From contig CAYULF010000002.1 in the NCBI GenBank assembly GCA_964445695.1, positions 124,001-188,000 on the forward strand: a stretch of 64,000 nt of DNA. Direction: 5' to 3'. Shown one piece after another: positions 9,207-18,294 of this stretch. This DNA comes from JAUIKM01 sp964445695 (GTDB lineage Bacteria > Bacteroidota > Ignavibacteria > Kapaibacteriales > UBA7675). How positions within the stretch are numbered: the first letter of the stretch is position 1; every line of letters starts with the position of its first letter. The translations under genes were made by a program, and so were the position numbers. A model generated the notes under the pieces. That model searched no databases and had not been told where the DNA came from. It was given only the letters and a program-made list of their open reading frames with translations.

Positions 9207-12200
9207 TTAACCACCAATCACAAAGCTGCGCGCAAGTTGATCCTGCGGCGTGCTCAAACGCAGCATGTAAACACCAGCGCTCAACGAACGGACGTCAACC
9301 TGAAGCTCGTGTGTGCCGGCGTCGGCCTGACCGTCAAACGGAACCAGAAGCGTACGGCCGCGAAGGTCAATGACCTCCAGGCGCGCATGCATCGGAGCGT
9401 CGAGTTCGAACTGCATGACCGCAACAGACTGCGCCGGGCTCGGACTGACCGTGTGCAGGGTCATGCCGATGCCGCGAACGTCCGCCACGGACGTTGTTTC
9501 CTCGATACCGCGCCCCGAGAGCGAGACTTCGTGTGAACCGCCGTCGCTCGTGATAATCAGCGTCGAGTTTTTAAGCCCGCGCGAAGTCGGATGGAATTGC
9601 ACGGTCAGCACGTAGTCCTCGCCGGAAGCCAGCATCGTCGGCGGTGTTTCAGCAAAAGAGTAGGATTCCTCGTCAACGACGGAGATATCCAGCGTCACCG
9701 CTTCCGTGCCCAGACTGCTGATCGTGATGTCCTCGCTTTCAGTCGTTCCGACATCGACGGCGCCGAAGGAAAGCTGAGTGCGGTCGATCGACGTCAGCTT
9801 CGGCTCGGGAATCGGCACGACCTGGAAGTCGGCATAAGAGACGCCCGAAGTGTGCACGCGCCACAGACGCGCGTTGTTGCCGTCGGAATACATCGCACCG
9901 GTTTGCGTCGGGCCGATCGTCGGCGTCAGCACAGCTTCAAAGCTCTCGCCGTCGTCAGCCGTGGCATACAACTGACCGCCATCGCCCAGAATGAAGTTCT
10001 GCAGCGATTCCGGTGCGCCGTAAGCAAAGACAGACTGCAGCGGGATGTCGTCGAGATCGTAGACAGCCAGCTCCCAGGAGTCGCCGCCGTCGTGCGTAGA
10101 AGCGACCTGAAACGGACCGCCGGGTTCGTCCTGCTCGCGGTAAACGGCGATGCCGTCTTCCGGCGTACGGAACGCCAGCGAGGTAATCTGTTTGCCGTTA
10201 AATACCACCGAACTTTTCCAGGTGCGCCCCTGCGTCGTGCTGTAGAATACACGGCCGGTGCTCGTGCCGAACCAGACGTTGTCGCCCAGCTGTGTTGAAG
10301 CGCCGACCAGTCCGGCTTCGCCGTCAACGGCAAAACCGATGTCCGAAGCGCGCGTCCAGGTCTGGCCGCCGTCGGAACTCGTTGCCACGCCCCAGTTTCC
10401 ATTGATCGGATCGCCGAGGATGACGCCGTTCTGCTGGTCGAAGAAATAGATGTCATTGATAAATGCGGTGATATTGTCCAGCGAGCCGGACACCTGCCCC
10501 CAGGAGTTGCCGCCGTTGGTTGTGCGCCATACCGCCGCTCCGCCGCCGCCCGCGGCGTTGGTGCTCACCCACGCCGAGAATGCATCGATCCCCGAGATGG
10601 AATAAGTCGGCGTAGACGGGAAGTTGGCTCCCTGGCTGATTTCGATCGCCTGGAATCCGCCCTGCGAAGCGCGACCGCAGATACCCACAAGCTGGTTGCT
10701 GATGCGCGTCTGCCCCGTAAACCAGAAACTCGATCCATCCGGGCTGGAACCGCTGTGCCACACCGTCGAAGTCAGGTCGCTGACGATGGTACCAGGGAAA
10801 CGCAGGTTGCCGCCGGTCGCACCAGGCAGGCCGACCGGAACGCGCAGGCGCTCGAAATCGACGTAGTCCGTCGCGCGGTAAGTCACCATGACGTCCAGAT
10901 AACCCGTGGACCAGGGCATCGAGCTTTTGAGTTTCAGATTGACGTCAACATTCCGCGTGCGGTCGTTCTGCAGCGTGCCGACATTGATCGGAGCATTCGT
11001 GAAATCGACATAACCGTCGAGCGAGCGGAATTCAACGCTCAGTCCGTTGGCGGTGCCGAGGTAATTGCGAATCACCAGTCGCATCGTCGTTTCGTCAAAG
11101 CTGTCCAGCAGACCGCTGTCCGTCTGAATCAGCAGTTCTTCGTGGCTGATGCCAGGAATGCGGCTGCCCGAGCTGAAGCTGGCGTTAAGCTCCACGGCGC
11201 GGTAGGCGTTGGCGCGACCGTAATACAGCAGGCGCGCATCCTCGCTGCCGTTGGAAAACACGTCGTCGCTCGTGCTGCGAATCTGATGCATGATCTGCAT
11301 GGGCGTCCAGGTAGGATGCTGCGCTTTGACCAGCGCCGCGATGCCCGACACGATCGGCGACGAAAACGAGGTGCCCGAAGACGCCGTGTAATTGTCTTCC
11401 GGCGCCGTGCTCCAGACCGAAGCGCCGGGAGCGTAAACCCGCGCCACCGCGCCGAAGTTGGAAAAGCCCGTCACGCGGTCGTTGGCGTTGCTGGCGCCGA
11501 TGTTAAATACGCCGTCGTAATTGGCCGGGTAAAAACTGACGTCCAGATCCGTGTGGTAGCCTTCGTTGCCCGATGATACCACCACGAGCGCACCGAGTGC
11601 GTTGGCCTGGTCGATGACGTCCTGCTCCGAGTTCATGCGTCCGTAGCCGCCCCACGAGCAGTTGATAATGTCCGCGCCGTTTTCGGCGGCGTACAGAATA
11701 GCTTCATAACCGCGGAAGATACCGCGTACGTTGGCGTTGTCGGAGCCGCATTTGATCGGCATCAGGCTTGTGTTGTAGCCGATTGCCGCAATGCCCGTAT
11801 TGTTGTGAGTGTTGGCCGCCACGCAGCCCGCCACCACCGTGCCGTGGTTGCGCCGGTCGTTGGCCCAGTTGCTGCTCGTGCCGCGCACCTTGGGATCGTT
11901 GTCCGGCCGATATGCGCCCGAGAAAATCGCCGTGCTGGTGACGTCGCCGACAAAGTCCCATCCGATCACATCGTCGATATAACCGTTGTTGTCGTCGTCG
12001 CGGCCGTTACCCGGCGTCTCGCCCAGGTTCACATAAATATTGTCTGCCAGGTCTTCGTGTTCGTAGTCGGTACCCGAGTCGATGATCGCCACGACCACAT
12101 TCGGGTTGCCGGTTGTGATGTCCCATGCTTTTTCAGCTTCAATCCGCGCCAGGTGATACTGGTTGGCAAAACGCGGGTCGTTCGGCGTAAAGGTCGAATA

Positions 12201-12710
12201 GCGTCGGTACACCGGCTCGGCGTATTCGATGTCCGGGTTCTGCTCCAGCAGTTGCGCGGCTTCCCATGCGTCCAGGTCGGAGGCATAGCTGATTTCGTGG
12301 ATGCGTCCCACGCCCGCTGCGTCGCGCGCCAGCGCGTCGCCGTTGTTGAAGCGCGGGAACGGCGTCCGGATCGTCGTAACCGCCAGATTCTGCAGACTGG
12401 CCTGCAGCGTTTGTGAGAGGAATCCCTGCGCGTCCTTCGGCGTCGTGTGCAGCGTGCGCGTCTTGATGATCAGCGTCTGCGGCAGGTAGGTCTCCCTGTC
12501 CGGGCGTTCGTTGCGCTTCAGCACGGCCGGCGTACTGAAACCGTCGCCGCGCGCCTCACCGCTCTTCTCAACAACCCAGGAAGCATGTCCGGCGGATTCA
12601 ACCTGCGGGCGCTCCACCGCTCTCAGCGTGCCGCCAAGGACAAAAAAGATTACAGCCGGAACCAACAGAAATTTCGCACAGTGCCGTAAACCAGTCGAAG
12701 CAAATGCCAT
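9207..12710 (-). CDS. Secreted subtilisin-like serine protease with T9SS sorting domain
   Basis: About 1167 residues. A signal peptide (GLRHCAKFLLVPAVIFFVLG) is followed by a propeptide, then an S8 peptidase domain with the full triad: Asp211 in VVVAIIDSGTDYEHEDL, His289 in NHGTVVAG, Ser448 in GTSFSSPIVSG. Next come repeats with the YCF48/BNR pattern (TTNGGNSWGQV, SSDGGQTWTRA, TTQGRTWKSS, THDGGDSWE), an ASPM-SPD-2-Hydin-like Ig module (LSFGAVDVGTTESEDITI) and a final ~85-residue Por-type C-terminal domain (PSPAQSVAVMQFELD to YMLRLSTPQDQLARSFVI). The protein should cross the outer membrane by type IX secretion. ATG 12710 has GGAG 8 bases upstream; 24 more codons are open upstream. Notably it contains none of the TGTTTAA motifs frequent elsewhere. 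Confidence 0.92.
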   Translation of the reverse strand: MAFASTGLRHCAKFLLVPAVIFFVLGGTLRAVERPQVESAGHASWVVEKSGEARGDGFSTPAVLKRNERPDRETYLPQTLIIKTRTLHTTPKDAQGFLSQTLQASLQNLAVTTIRTPFPRFNNGDALARDAAGVGRIHEISYASDLDAWEAAQLLEQNPDIEYAEPVYRRYSTFTPNDPRFANQYHLARIEAEKAWDITTGNPNVVVAIIDSGTDYEHEDLADNIYVNLGETPGNGRDDDNNGYIDDVIGWDFVGDVTSTAIFSGAYRPDNDPKVRGTSSNWANDRRNHGTVVAGCVAANTHNNTGIAAIGYNTSLMPIKCGSDNANVRGIFRGYEAILYAAENGADIINCSWGGYGRMNSEQDVIDQANALGALVVVSSGNEGYHTDLDVSFYPANYDGVFNIGASNANDRVTGFSNFGAVARVYAPGASVWSTAPEDNYTASSGTSFSSPIVSGIAALVKAQHPTWTPMQIMHQIRSTSDDVFSNGSEDARLLYYGRANAYRAVELNASFSSGSRIPGISHEELLIQTDSGLLDSFDETTMRLVIRNYLGTANGLSVEFRSLDGYVDFTNAPINVGTLQNDRTRNVDVNLKLKSSMPWSTGYLDVMVTYRATDYVDFERLRVPVGLPGATGGNLRFPGTIVSDLTSTVWHSGSSPDGSSFWFTGQTRISNQLVGICGRASQGGFQAIEISQGANFPSTPTYSISGIDAFSAWVSTNAAGGGGAAVWRTTNGGNSWGQVSGSLDNITAFINDIYFFDQQNGVILGDPINGNWGVATSSDGGQTWTRASDIGFAVDGEAGLVGASTQLGDNVWFGTSTGRVFYSTTQGRTWKSSVVFNGKQITSLAFRTPEDGIAVYREQDEPGGPFQVASTHDGGDSWELAVYDLDDIPLQSVFAYGAPESLQNFILGDGGQLYATADDGESFEAVLTPTIGPTQTGAMYSDGNNARLWRVHTSGVSYADFQVVPIPEPKLTSIDRTQLSFGAVDVGTTESEDITISSLGTEAVTLDISVVDEESYSFAETPPTMLASGEDYVLTVQFHPTSRGLKNSTLIITSDGGSHEVSLSGRGIEETTSVADVRGIGMTLHTVSPSPAQSVAVMQFELDAPMHARLEVIDLRGRTLLVPFDGQADAGTHELQVDVRSLSAGVYMLRLSTPQDQLARSFVIGG

Positions 12711-12827
12711 AAGAGATTCTCCGGTAAGCATAGGGTAAAATACACGCTCAGATTCATCTTGAAACCCGACGACAAGCAACACAAAAAAGGCCGAAACGAC
12801 GCTGAATTCCGTGTTGCGCCCCTTGCG

Positions 12828-13223
12828 TCAGGTCAGTCGCGGCTCCACGCGCAGGGAAACCTCGTGCGGCAGCGCAAAACCTTCTATCGCGATTTTGACG
12901 CGCACGATGCCGGGTTCAAAGCCGGCGCGCAGCAGGGCCCTGCCTTCAGCGGCTGACTCGATCGTCGCCGAAGCCTGCCCTTCGACAATGGAAAAATGTA
13001 CGCTGCGGTCGACGTCCTCCAGCTCCATGCCGAGGCCGTTCAGGAAATGCACGGCTATCCACGCTTCAGACCGACCATCCGGTGCAAGCACCCGCGGTTC
13101 CACATCAACGTCCACCGAACGCACTTCCAGCAGCAGCGGAAGCAGCAAATATGCCGCCGTCCCGACGATAATCGCCAGCCCGACCACATTCAGAAGTGCA
13201 TTCCGCCGCGCCGTTCCGCTCAT
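12828..13223 (-). CDS. Small membrane-anchored protein with Ig-like domain
   Basis: A 131-residue product: short basic N-terminus, one transmembrane helix (LLNVVGLAIIVGTAAYLLLPLL, about 10-32) and an extracytoplasmic ~95-residue beta-rich domain. The segment ASATIESAAEGRALLRAGFEPGIVRV resembles bacterial Ig-like (Big-1/invasin) repeats, so the protein is probably an anchored single Ig domain. The frame is open to 13475, but the added 84 residues are Arg-rich without a domain, so ATG 13223 is preferred; only a weak GGTGG precedes it. It lies about 115 bp upstream of the protease gene on the same strand and could be cotranscribed. Confidence 0.6.
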   Translation of the reverse strand: MSGTARRNALLNVVGLAIIVGTAAYLLLPLLLEVRSVDVDVEPRVLAPDGRSEAWIAVHFLNGLGMELEDVDRSVHFSIVEGQASATIESAAEGRALLRAGFEPGIVRVKIAIEGFALPHEVSLRVEPRLT

Positions 13224-13611
13224 TTTCTGGTTTCCACCGTCAAAAAAAACATGCCGATTCAGTGTAGAAGGTCTGCTCGTCAAAAAATTGCGCCGCACGC
13301 TTTCGCTCCCCTGCTCTTCGCAAAAGATCGCTTTGCCCCTTCGCCTTCGCTGCGGTGCAGGCTCCATAAAACTCTTGTTGGTCTCGCCGTGCCCGGGCGG
13401 TGCGTGGCGCGTTCGTGCGGACTCGTGCGCCAGCGCGTTTGCCTGCTCCTCTTCCTTCCGCTTTTGAATGTCCAATCCCGTGCCCGGCGCCGGGCTTAAA
13501 CGCTCATTCCGTGGCGATGCAGTAATAATGCAGTAGTCCCTTTGTTAACCGGCAACGCTACCTTTGAATTGCGACAAAGGCATTGCGCGCATAAACTACA
13601 AGGACAACATC
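13224..13611. other. Divergent promoter region
   Basis: About 388 bp between the divergently transcribed Ig-like gene and the VIT/vWA gene. It must hold both promoters; no clear consensus, hairpin or other gene was seen, apart from the possible N-terminal extension of the leftward gene up to 13475. Confidence 0.4.
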
Positions 13612-15726
13612 ATGAATTCACATTCACCAATCGTCAGGCATCGGCTTCGACTGTTCACAGTCGCGGCTGTAATTGTTTTACTCGCTGCCGCGGATACATT
13701 TGCCGCCGGTGCGCTTTTTGTGCGCCGCATCGGCAGTTCACAGCAGCACCAACTGCTGTCGATCGACTCGTACGACGCGACTGTTGAAATTCGGGATCAG
13801 GTCGCTACAACGCACATCGACCAGCGCTTTTACAACAGCTTCAATCAGACTGTCGAGGCGACATTCGTTTTCCCGCTGCCGGAGGGCGCCATGATCTCCC
13901 ACATGGCATACTGGTTTAACGGCCAGAAATACACGGCGACTGTCAAGGAACGTCAGGAGGCGCAGAACACCTACAACTCCAAGATTCGTCGATATATGGA
14001 CCCGGCGCTGCTGCAGTACCTGGGCGACAATGTGTTTAAGTTAAACATCGCACCCATTTTCGGCGCAAGCGAAGTTCGCTTTGAGATTACCTACAGCGAA
14101 TTGCTTCCTTACGAAAACGGCAGCGTCGACTACAACTTTCTGTTGAAGACGACCGAGCTCTCGCCCGAACCGCTCGAACGCATTTCGCTCAGCATTAACG
14201 CACAGACCAGCCGGACGTTTAAGTCGCTGACGGTTCCCAGTCACGAAGGCGGCAGCGACCTGAGTATAGACCAGGCATCCGACAGCGAGATTAACATTAT
14301 TTACGGCGATGAAAACATCATTCCCGACCGCGACCTGCACCTGCGCTTTCAGACGGAGCGCAACGGCATCGACATGAACGTGCAACACTACGCGCCTCTG
14401 GCCGCCGACAATTTCGGCACGGACCGCTTTTTTGCCGCGTGGATCACGCCGCCGGACGATCTGGCTGACCTGGCGCAGATGCCGCGCGACGTCATTTTTA
14501 CGGCGGATATTTCCTCCAGCATGGACGATCAGCGTCTTGAAGCGCTTAAACAATCCATGCACGTTTTCCTCGACCTTCTGACGCCGATCGACCGGTTCAA
14601 CATCATTGTATTCAGCACGGACGTGCGCGCATTTGCCGAGAGCACGGTCGCACCCGACGCCGGCACGCTAGAAGCGGCGCGCCTTTTTGTCGACCGTCTG
14701 GGCGCGCGCGGCTTCACCAATTACGAAGCCGCGCTGGAGCTGGCCCTGGCGCAGCCCGTCCGGCCCGAAGCGGATCCGATGATCATGTTCTTCACCGACG
14801 GTGCGCCCACCTGGGGTGAAACCGACGCGACGGCGCTCATGGCTTTGTTCACGGAAGAACACGCCGGCAAGCGCGTCTTCCCGATCGGTCTGGGCGACGA
14901 AGTCAACACCGCACTGTTAAACAGCATCGCCGCGGCCACCGGTGGATTTGCCCGTTTTATCGACAGCGAGAGCGATATCAGCGACGTTGTGACGAATCTG
15001 TTTTCGCGTGCGTCCGCTCCTGTTTTGCGCAACCTCAACCTGGACCTGGGCGACCTGCCGGCCTACGACATTTACACCGAGGAGCTGCCGGATCTGATCT
15101 GGGGCTCACAGGTGATTCAGTTCGGCCGCTACACACGCGGCGGCGACTACAACCTGACTCTATCGGGCGATCTCTCGAACCAACCATTCAGCATGACGCA
15201 GACGGTTAACTTCGGCGACGAGGCCGGCAGCGGCAATATCGCCGTGGCGCGGCTCTGGGCACGCGAAAAGATCAATGCCCTGCTGGCCGACATCGAAGAG
15301 TTCGGCGAGCACGAAGAACTCGTCGACGCCATCGTCGAACTGAGTATTCGCTTTAACATTTTAACAAAGTACACGGCGCTCTACGCCGACCCGGACGACG
15401 ACAATCCGACCTCGACGGTGGAAGAAGAAGCGGCGCGCGTGGGCCTGCATTTTCATCCGGCCGTACCCAACCCGATCGCTTCATCGACGAATATTGAGTT
15501 TGAATTTGCGCCGGACTTCGGCACGCGACGGGTTAAAATCTCGGTGTACGATGCCTCCGGTGCGCTGGTGGCGGTGCTGCACGACGGCATGTTGCCGCCT
15601 GGCAAACATTCGATCCGCTGGGATGGCCTGGCGGGCGACGGTCGCCAACTGTCCAGCGGTGTTTACTATTGCAAGCTTGAACTTGGCGGGTACGTGCTTG
15701 GCCAAACGCTTGTCATCCAGCGATGA
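13612..15726 (+). CDS. Secreted VIT and von Willebrand A domain protein with T9SS C-terminus
   Basis: About 704 residues starting MNSHSPIVRHR, with AGGA 9 bases upstream. A signal peptide (LFTVAAVIVLLAAADTFA) is followed by a VIT domain (about 35-165: SYDATVEIRDQVATTHIDQR, FVFPLPEGAMI, KERQEAQNTY), then a vWA domain (about 290-470) with an intact MIDAS motif DISSSM and downstream FTDGAPTWGETD. The pairing resembles inter-alpha-trypsin-inhibitor heavy-chain-like proteins. The C-terminus (VPNPIASSTNIEFEFAP to GKHSIRWDGLAGDGRQLSSG and YVLGQTLVIQR) is a FlgD-like/Por-type sorting module. Likely a surface-exposed, metal-dependent adhesion or scaffold protein exported by T9SS. Monocistronic and convergent with the next gene. 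Confidence 0.9.
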   Translation: MNSHSPIVRHRLRLFTVAAVIVLLAAADTFAAGALFVRRIGSSQQHQLLSIDSYDATVEIRDQVATTHIDQRFYNSFNQTVEATFVFPLPEGAMISHMAYWFNGQKYTATVKERQEAQNTYNSKIRRYMDPALLQYLGDNVFKLNIAPIFGASEVRFEITYSELLPYENGSVDYNFLLKTTELSPEPLERISLSINAQTSRTFKSLTVPSHEGGSDLSIDQASDSEINIIYGDENIIPDRDLHLRFQTERNGIDMNVQHYAPLAADNFGTDRFFAAWITPPDDLADLAQMPRDVIFTADISSSMDDQRLEALKQSMHVFLDLLTPIDRFNIIVFSTDVRAFAESTVAPDAGTLEAARLFVDRLGARGFTNYEAALELALAQPVRPEADPMIMFFTDGAPTWGETDATALMALFTEEHAGKRVFPIGLGDEVNTALLNSIAAATGGFARFIDSESDISDVVTNLFSRASAPVLRNLNLDLGDLPAYDIYTEELPDLIWGSQVIQFGRYTRGGDYNLTLSGDLSNQPFSMTQTVNFGDEAGSGNIAVARLWAREKINALLADIEEFGEHEELVDAIVELSIRFNILTKYTALYADPDDDNPTSTVEEEAARVGLHFHPAVPNPIASSTNIEFEFAPDFGTRRVKISVYDASGALVAVLHDGMLPPGKHSIRWDGLAGDGRQLSSGVYYCKLELGGYVLGQTLVIQR

Positions 15727-15798
15727 CCGTGACAACAGGCAATTCGAAGCGCAGAGTGAATTGTACGGGAGCTGTTGTTAATAAGCTATAAGCACCCC

Positions 15799-15843
15799 GG
15801 CGCTTTCCGCCTGGCCGGCAACCGGTCAACGGCGGAAAGCGCC
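15799..15843. other. Long perfect hairpin after the vWA gene
   Basis: Thirteen-base arms GGCGCTTTCCGCC and GGCGGAAAGCGCC pair perfectly; the 19-base loop itself can pair GGCCGG with CCGGTC. No T-run follows. It lies 73 bp after the stop codon, the first of four stem-loops in about 220 bp. Confidence 0.7.
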
Positions 15844-15890
15844 GCCGTCGGGTTTGAAGACAGATTTGGATGCAAACACAATGTGCGTAT

Positions 15891-15910
15891 AGTCCGCAAT
15901 TCAGCGGACT
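15891..15910. other. Short hairpin in the intergenic cluster
   Basis: Seven-base arms AGTCCGC and GCGGACT around a six-base loop AATTCA, between the long hairpin and the plus-strand terminator. Confidence 0.6.
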
Positions 15911-15921
15911 GTTTGGGGGGT

Positions 15922-15956
15922 GACATGGTCTGCGGCGCAAGCCGTCAGACCATGTC
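15922..15956 (+). terminator. Rho-independent terminator of the vWA gene
   Basis: Arms GACATGGTCTG and CAGACCATGTC extend into CGGC/GCCG with one bulged T and a GCAA tetraloop, followed by CGTTTTTC. It lies about 195 bp after the stop codon. Confidence 0.75.
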
Positions 15957-15983
15957 CGTTTTTCAAGCATTCAAACAAAAAAA

Positions 15984-16017
15984 ACGGACCCTTGCCCCCT
16001 GGGGAACAAAGGTCCGT
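15984..16017 (-). terminator. Terminator of the first twin secreted protein gene
   Basis: Outer arms ACGGACC and GGTCCGT with an inner CCCC/GGGG pairing; on the minus strand a run of eight T follows. Its arms match the terminator of the adjacent paralog at 18217-18253, so the duplication included the 3' flank. Confidence 0.85.
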
Positions 16018-16058
16018 GTATTACGGCGTCATGTTGTTAACACCGTAGTTTGTTTACA

Positions 16059-17852
16059 TCATCGAACAACCGAAAGCGGAATTGTCGAAACGGAGTCGCC
16101 GGCGGTAATCTGCGCATAGTACACGCCCGCGGCGCCAAATCGCACGGGGACATAGACCGAGTGTTCACCTGTCGTGAGCGTGAGATTTTGTGTTGCCAAT
16201 GTTTTACCGACGGCATCGACGATCACGAGCTTCACAAATCCACTGTTGAGTGCATTGAACTGGAATTGCACGCCGCTGTCGCCATCCACGTTTGCACCGA
16301 CTTGCAGGGCATCGTTGACGCGCAGTTGCGACTGCATGTCGTTCAGGTCCGTTCCCTGTTTAAGCGGTGCGGCCTCGATCGTTTCTTCGCAATAGGGATC
16401 GGGCCCCAGCCAGGGTTCGGCATGAGGTTCACCGCGGATATTGTCCATAACATCAACTTCATGGCATTCCCAAGCGGCCTCTTCGACAAAAAGCAGGTCA
16501 AGCGTCGGCCCCGGGTCCGTCAGACAGCCATCAGCTGTTTGCAGCGAACCGTCGACCTTGGCGATATAAGTATCGAATTTGGTATTCGGACCGACATCAA
16601 TTAATCCCACCGCCGCATAGCTGTAGTCCAACGTCGGCGCAGGCCCAATGCCGTTGATACCTTGCGTCGCCACGGAAAAGAACTCGGTCCAGGTCGATGA
16701 TTCGGGAGAACTGCGACCGTAGATGGCTGAGGTGAAAATCCAGTTTTCATCTACTTCCATCAGATACGCACCCTGCAGCTGATTCAATACCGCCTGTCCG
16801 GCCACCACCCAGGCGCCCCGCTGGTTCAGTCCAAAATCGACGCCGTAGGCATTGGTAAACAATTCGTCGCCGGGAGAAGGAGACAGAATCTGACGCGACT
16901 CCCACGCACTCGCCGTGCTGTTGTAACGCGTCATGAATGCACCGTGCAGCACCGGCGTCTGCGTCGCCGTATACAGGTCGCCGACGATGACAACCTCCAT
17001 GCTGGGAGAACCCAGATTTCCGACCCAAAGATCGTTCGGCCGCGAATTCAGATCGGCGACGTCATCCGAATGCAGCAGTTTGAGGCTGCCGATTTTTGAC
17101 CCGTCGTTCGAGTTAAGCCGCAACAAAAAGGTCTCTTCCAGAATCACGCCGCCCGACTCCTCGACTTCCGTCCAGCCGGTAATCCACAGCGAATTGCTGT
17201 ACATCTTCATCGCGGCGGCGTGCATATGAGCATCAGCCACTGCCGGCTGCCACAGATGGTTGGTAAACGCGGCAACCGTCATCCCCATCGAGTTGAGTTT
17301 AATTACGGCAATATCTTTGCCTTTGGGGTTGCCCGCATCAAAAGTATTGGCAAGAACATAGTATTCGTCGTTGTCGGCCACGACGTCAACCGCGCGTATG
17401 TCTGCCTGCGGTCCGCCCAGCGGAGTATAACTCAATACACGTTCCCAGATGATGTTGCCGGTCAGTGCATCGATTTTGTTCACAATGCAAAGAGTTGAAT
17501 AGCCTTGCCCGACAGCGATCAGATAGGGAATGCCGTTTTCAACCGATTCGGTTACCGCTTCAAAACGCGTTGCTATTGTGCTGTACTTGTTGGAAAAGAG
17601 CGCTGCGCCTGTCTGGTCGAGCGCAAAAGCGTGCGCACTTCCGGGAGCCTCGCCTACAACCGCAAAGCCGCAATTGTGCGTCGTGCGGGCAATATCACGG
17701 CCGTGATCATTGCCGCTGCCGTCCGGAATGTGTTGGTTGTACAAATACTGATTTGGATCACATGCTCCAAGCTGCGAAACGGCGCGTTCGGCTGTAAAAC
17801 AAAACACTGCGCCCGCAACGAATAGTGTCGCGATCATTGACTTGATACTCAT
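16059..17852 (-). CDS. T9SS-exported secreted protein, copy A of a tandem pair
   Basis: 597 residues. It has a signal peptide (SIKSMIATLFVAGAVFCFTA), then QLGACDPNQYLYNQHIPD, a large beta-rich body (residues about 40-420) with repeated strands ending in AVGQGYSTL, VVAGQAVLNQLQGAYLMEVD and TLDYSYAAVGLIDVG, and a C-terminal Por-type sorting domain ending LPVRFGAAGVYYAQITAG-like residues. The body resembles proteins that accumulate beta-propeller-like blades, but no named family is recognised. Start ATG 17852 has AGGAA 8 bases upstream; eight more codons are open upstream. It is clearly paralogous to copy B over its whole length (shared ITWERVLSYTPPGG-like, VWVTGWTEVE and CEETIEPSPLKQG-like segments). 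Likely surface-located. Confidence 0.85.
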   Translation of the reverse strand: MSIKSMIATLFVAGAVFCFTAERAVSQLGACDPNQYLYNQHIPDGSGNDHGRDIARTTHNCGFAVVGEAPGSAHAFALDQTGAALFSNKYSTIATRFEAVTESVENGIPYLIAVGQGYSTLCIVNKIDALTGNIIWERVLSYTPLGGPQADIRAVDVVADNDEYYVLANTFDAGNPKGKDIAVIKLNSMGMTVAAFTNHLWQPAVADAHMHAAAMKMYSNSLWITGWTEVEESGGVILEETFLLRLNSNDGSKIGSLKLLHSDDVADLNSRPNDLWVGNLGSPSMEVVIVGDLYTATQTPVLHGAFMTRYNSTASAWESRQILSPSPGDELFTNAYGVDFGLNQRGAWVVAGQAVLNQLQGAYLMEVDENWIFTSAIYGRSSPESSTWTEFFSVATQGINGIGPAPTLDYSYAAVGLIDVGPNTKFDTYIAKVDGSLQTADGCLTDPGPTLDLLFVEEAAWECHEVDVMDNIRGEPHAEPWLGPDPYCEETIEAAPLKQGTDLNDMQSQLRVNDALQVGANVDGDSGVQFQFNALNSGFVKLVIVDAVGKTLATQNLTLTTGEHSVYVPVRFGAAGVYYAQITAGDSVSTIPLSVVR

Positions 17853-17897
17853 AATCGAGTTCCTGTTAAGATTCAAATAAATACCACTAATACCAGT

Positions 17898-17920
17898 CTG
17901 CGATGACTACTCACATAAAC
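17898..17920 (-). promoter_or_regulatory. Conserved leader/promoter block of twin copy A
   Basis: A 23-bp block containing GACTACTCACATAAAC (plus strand) about 46 bp before the start codon. It matches 20144-20166, about 35 bp before copy B, at 22 of 23 positions while the surrounding bases have diverged. Likely a shared promoter core or operator; the bound factor is unknown. Confidence 0.6.
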
Positions 17921-18152
17921 GAGGGGTGTAGTTGATGTGATTGCAGTATGTGTTGATGCATGTAACGCTCGAGCTTGTTAAACGCATCGGTGCAAATACC
18001 AGTTAACTACCTGCCAACGCCCGCATTGATCTTCGATTCACATCTCCCGGCTCAGAAGTTGCCGAATCGTGCCGCGGCGGCGTTATCAGTCTGTCCGCCA
18101 GTTATGGCTGTCGACGAATACAAAGTGCAAATGCGAAGACTTAAAGTCAAAA

Positions 18153-18178
18153 GGAAAAAGTGGGTATTAAATGGGGAT
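18153..18178 (-). promoter_or_regulatory. Conserved upstream block of twin copy A
   Basis: A 26-bp block starting GGAAAAAGTGGGTA and ending GGGGAT (plus strand) matches 20386-20411 at 23 of 26 positions. It lies about 300 bp before copy A and just past the copy B terminator, the same relative place as its partner, suggesting a distal regulatory site or a remnant of duplication. Confidence 0.5.
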
Positions 18179-18216
18179 GCGTTTAACGGCGGCGCACCAG
18201 ACGGCTACAATAAAAA

Positions 18217-18253
18217 ACGGACCTTTGCTACCCCCCCGGGAACAAAGGTCCGT
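18217..18253 (-). terminator. Terminator of the second twin secreted protein gene
   Basis: Arms ACGGACCTTTG and CAAAGGTCCGT pair perfectly over 11 bp; on the minus strand TTTTTTATTG follows. Homologous to the copy A terminator. Confidence 0.88.
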
Positions 18254-18294
18254 GCATTCCGGCGCTATGTTATTAACACCGTAGCTTGTTTACA

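Larger units (their letters stand above)
17853..18294. other. Intergenic region between the twin secreted genes
   Basis: About 440 bp holding, right to left, the terminator of copy B, a 26-bp block shared with the region upstream of copy B, and a 23-bp block shared with the copy B leader. No gene is visible. Confidence 0.6.
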
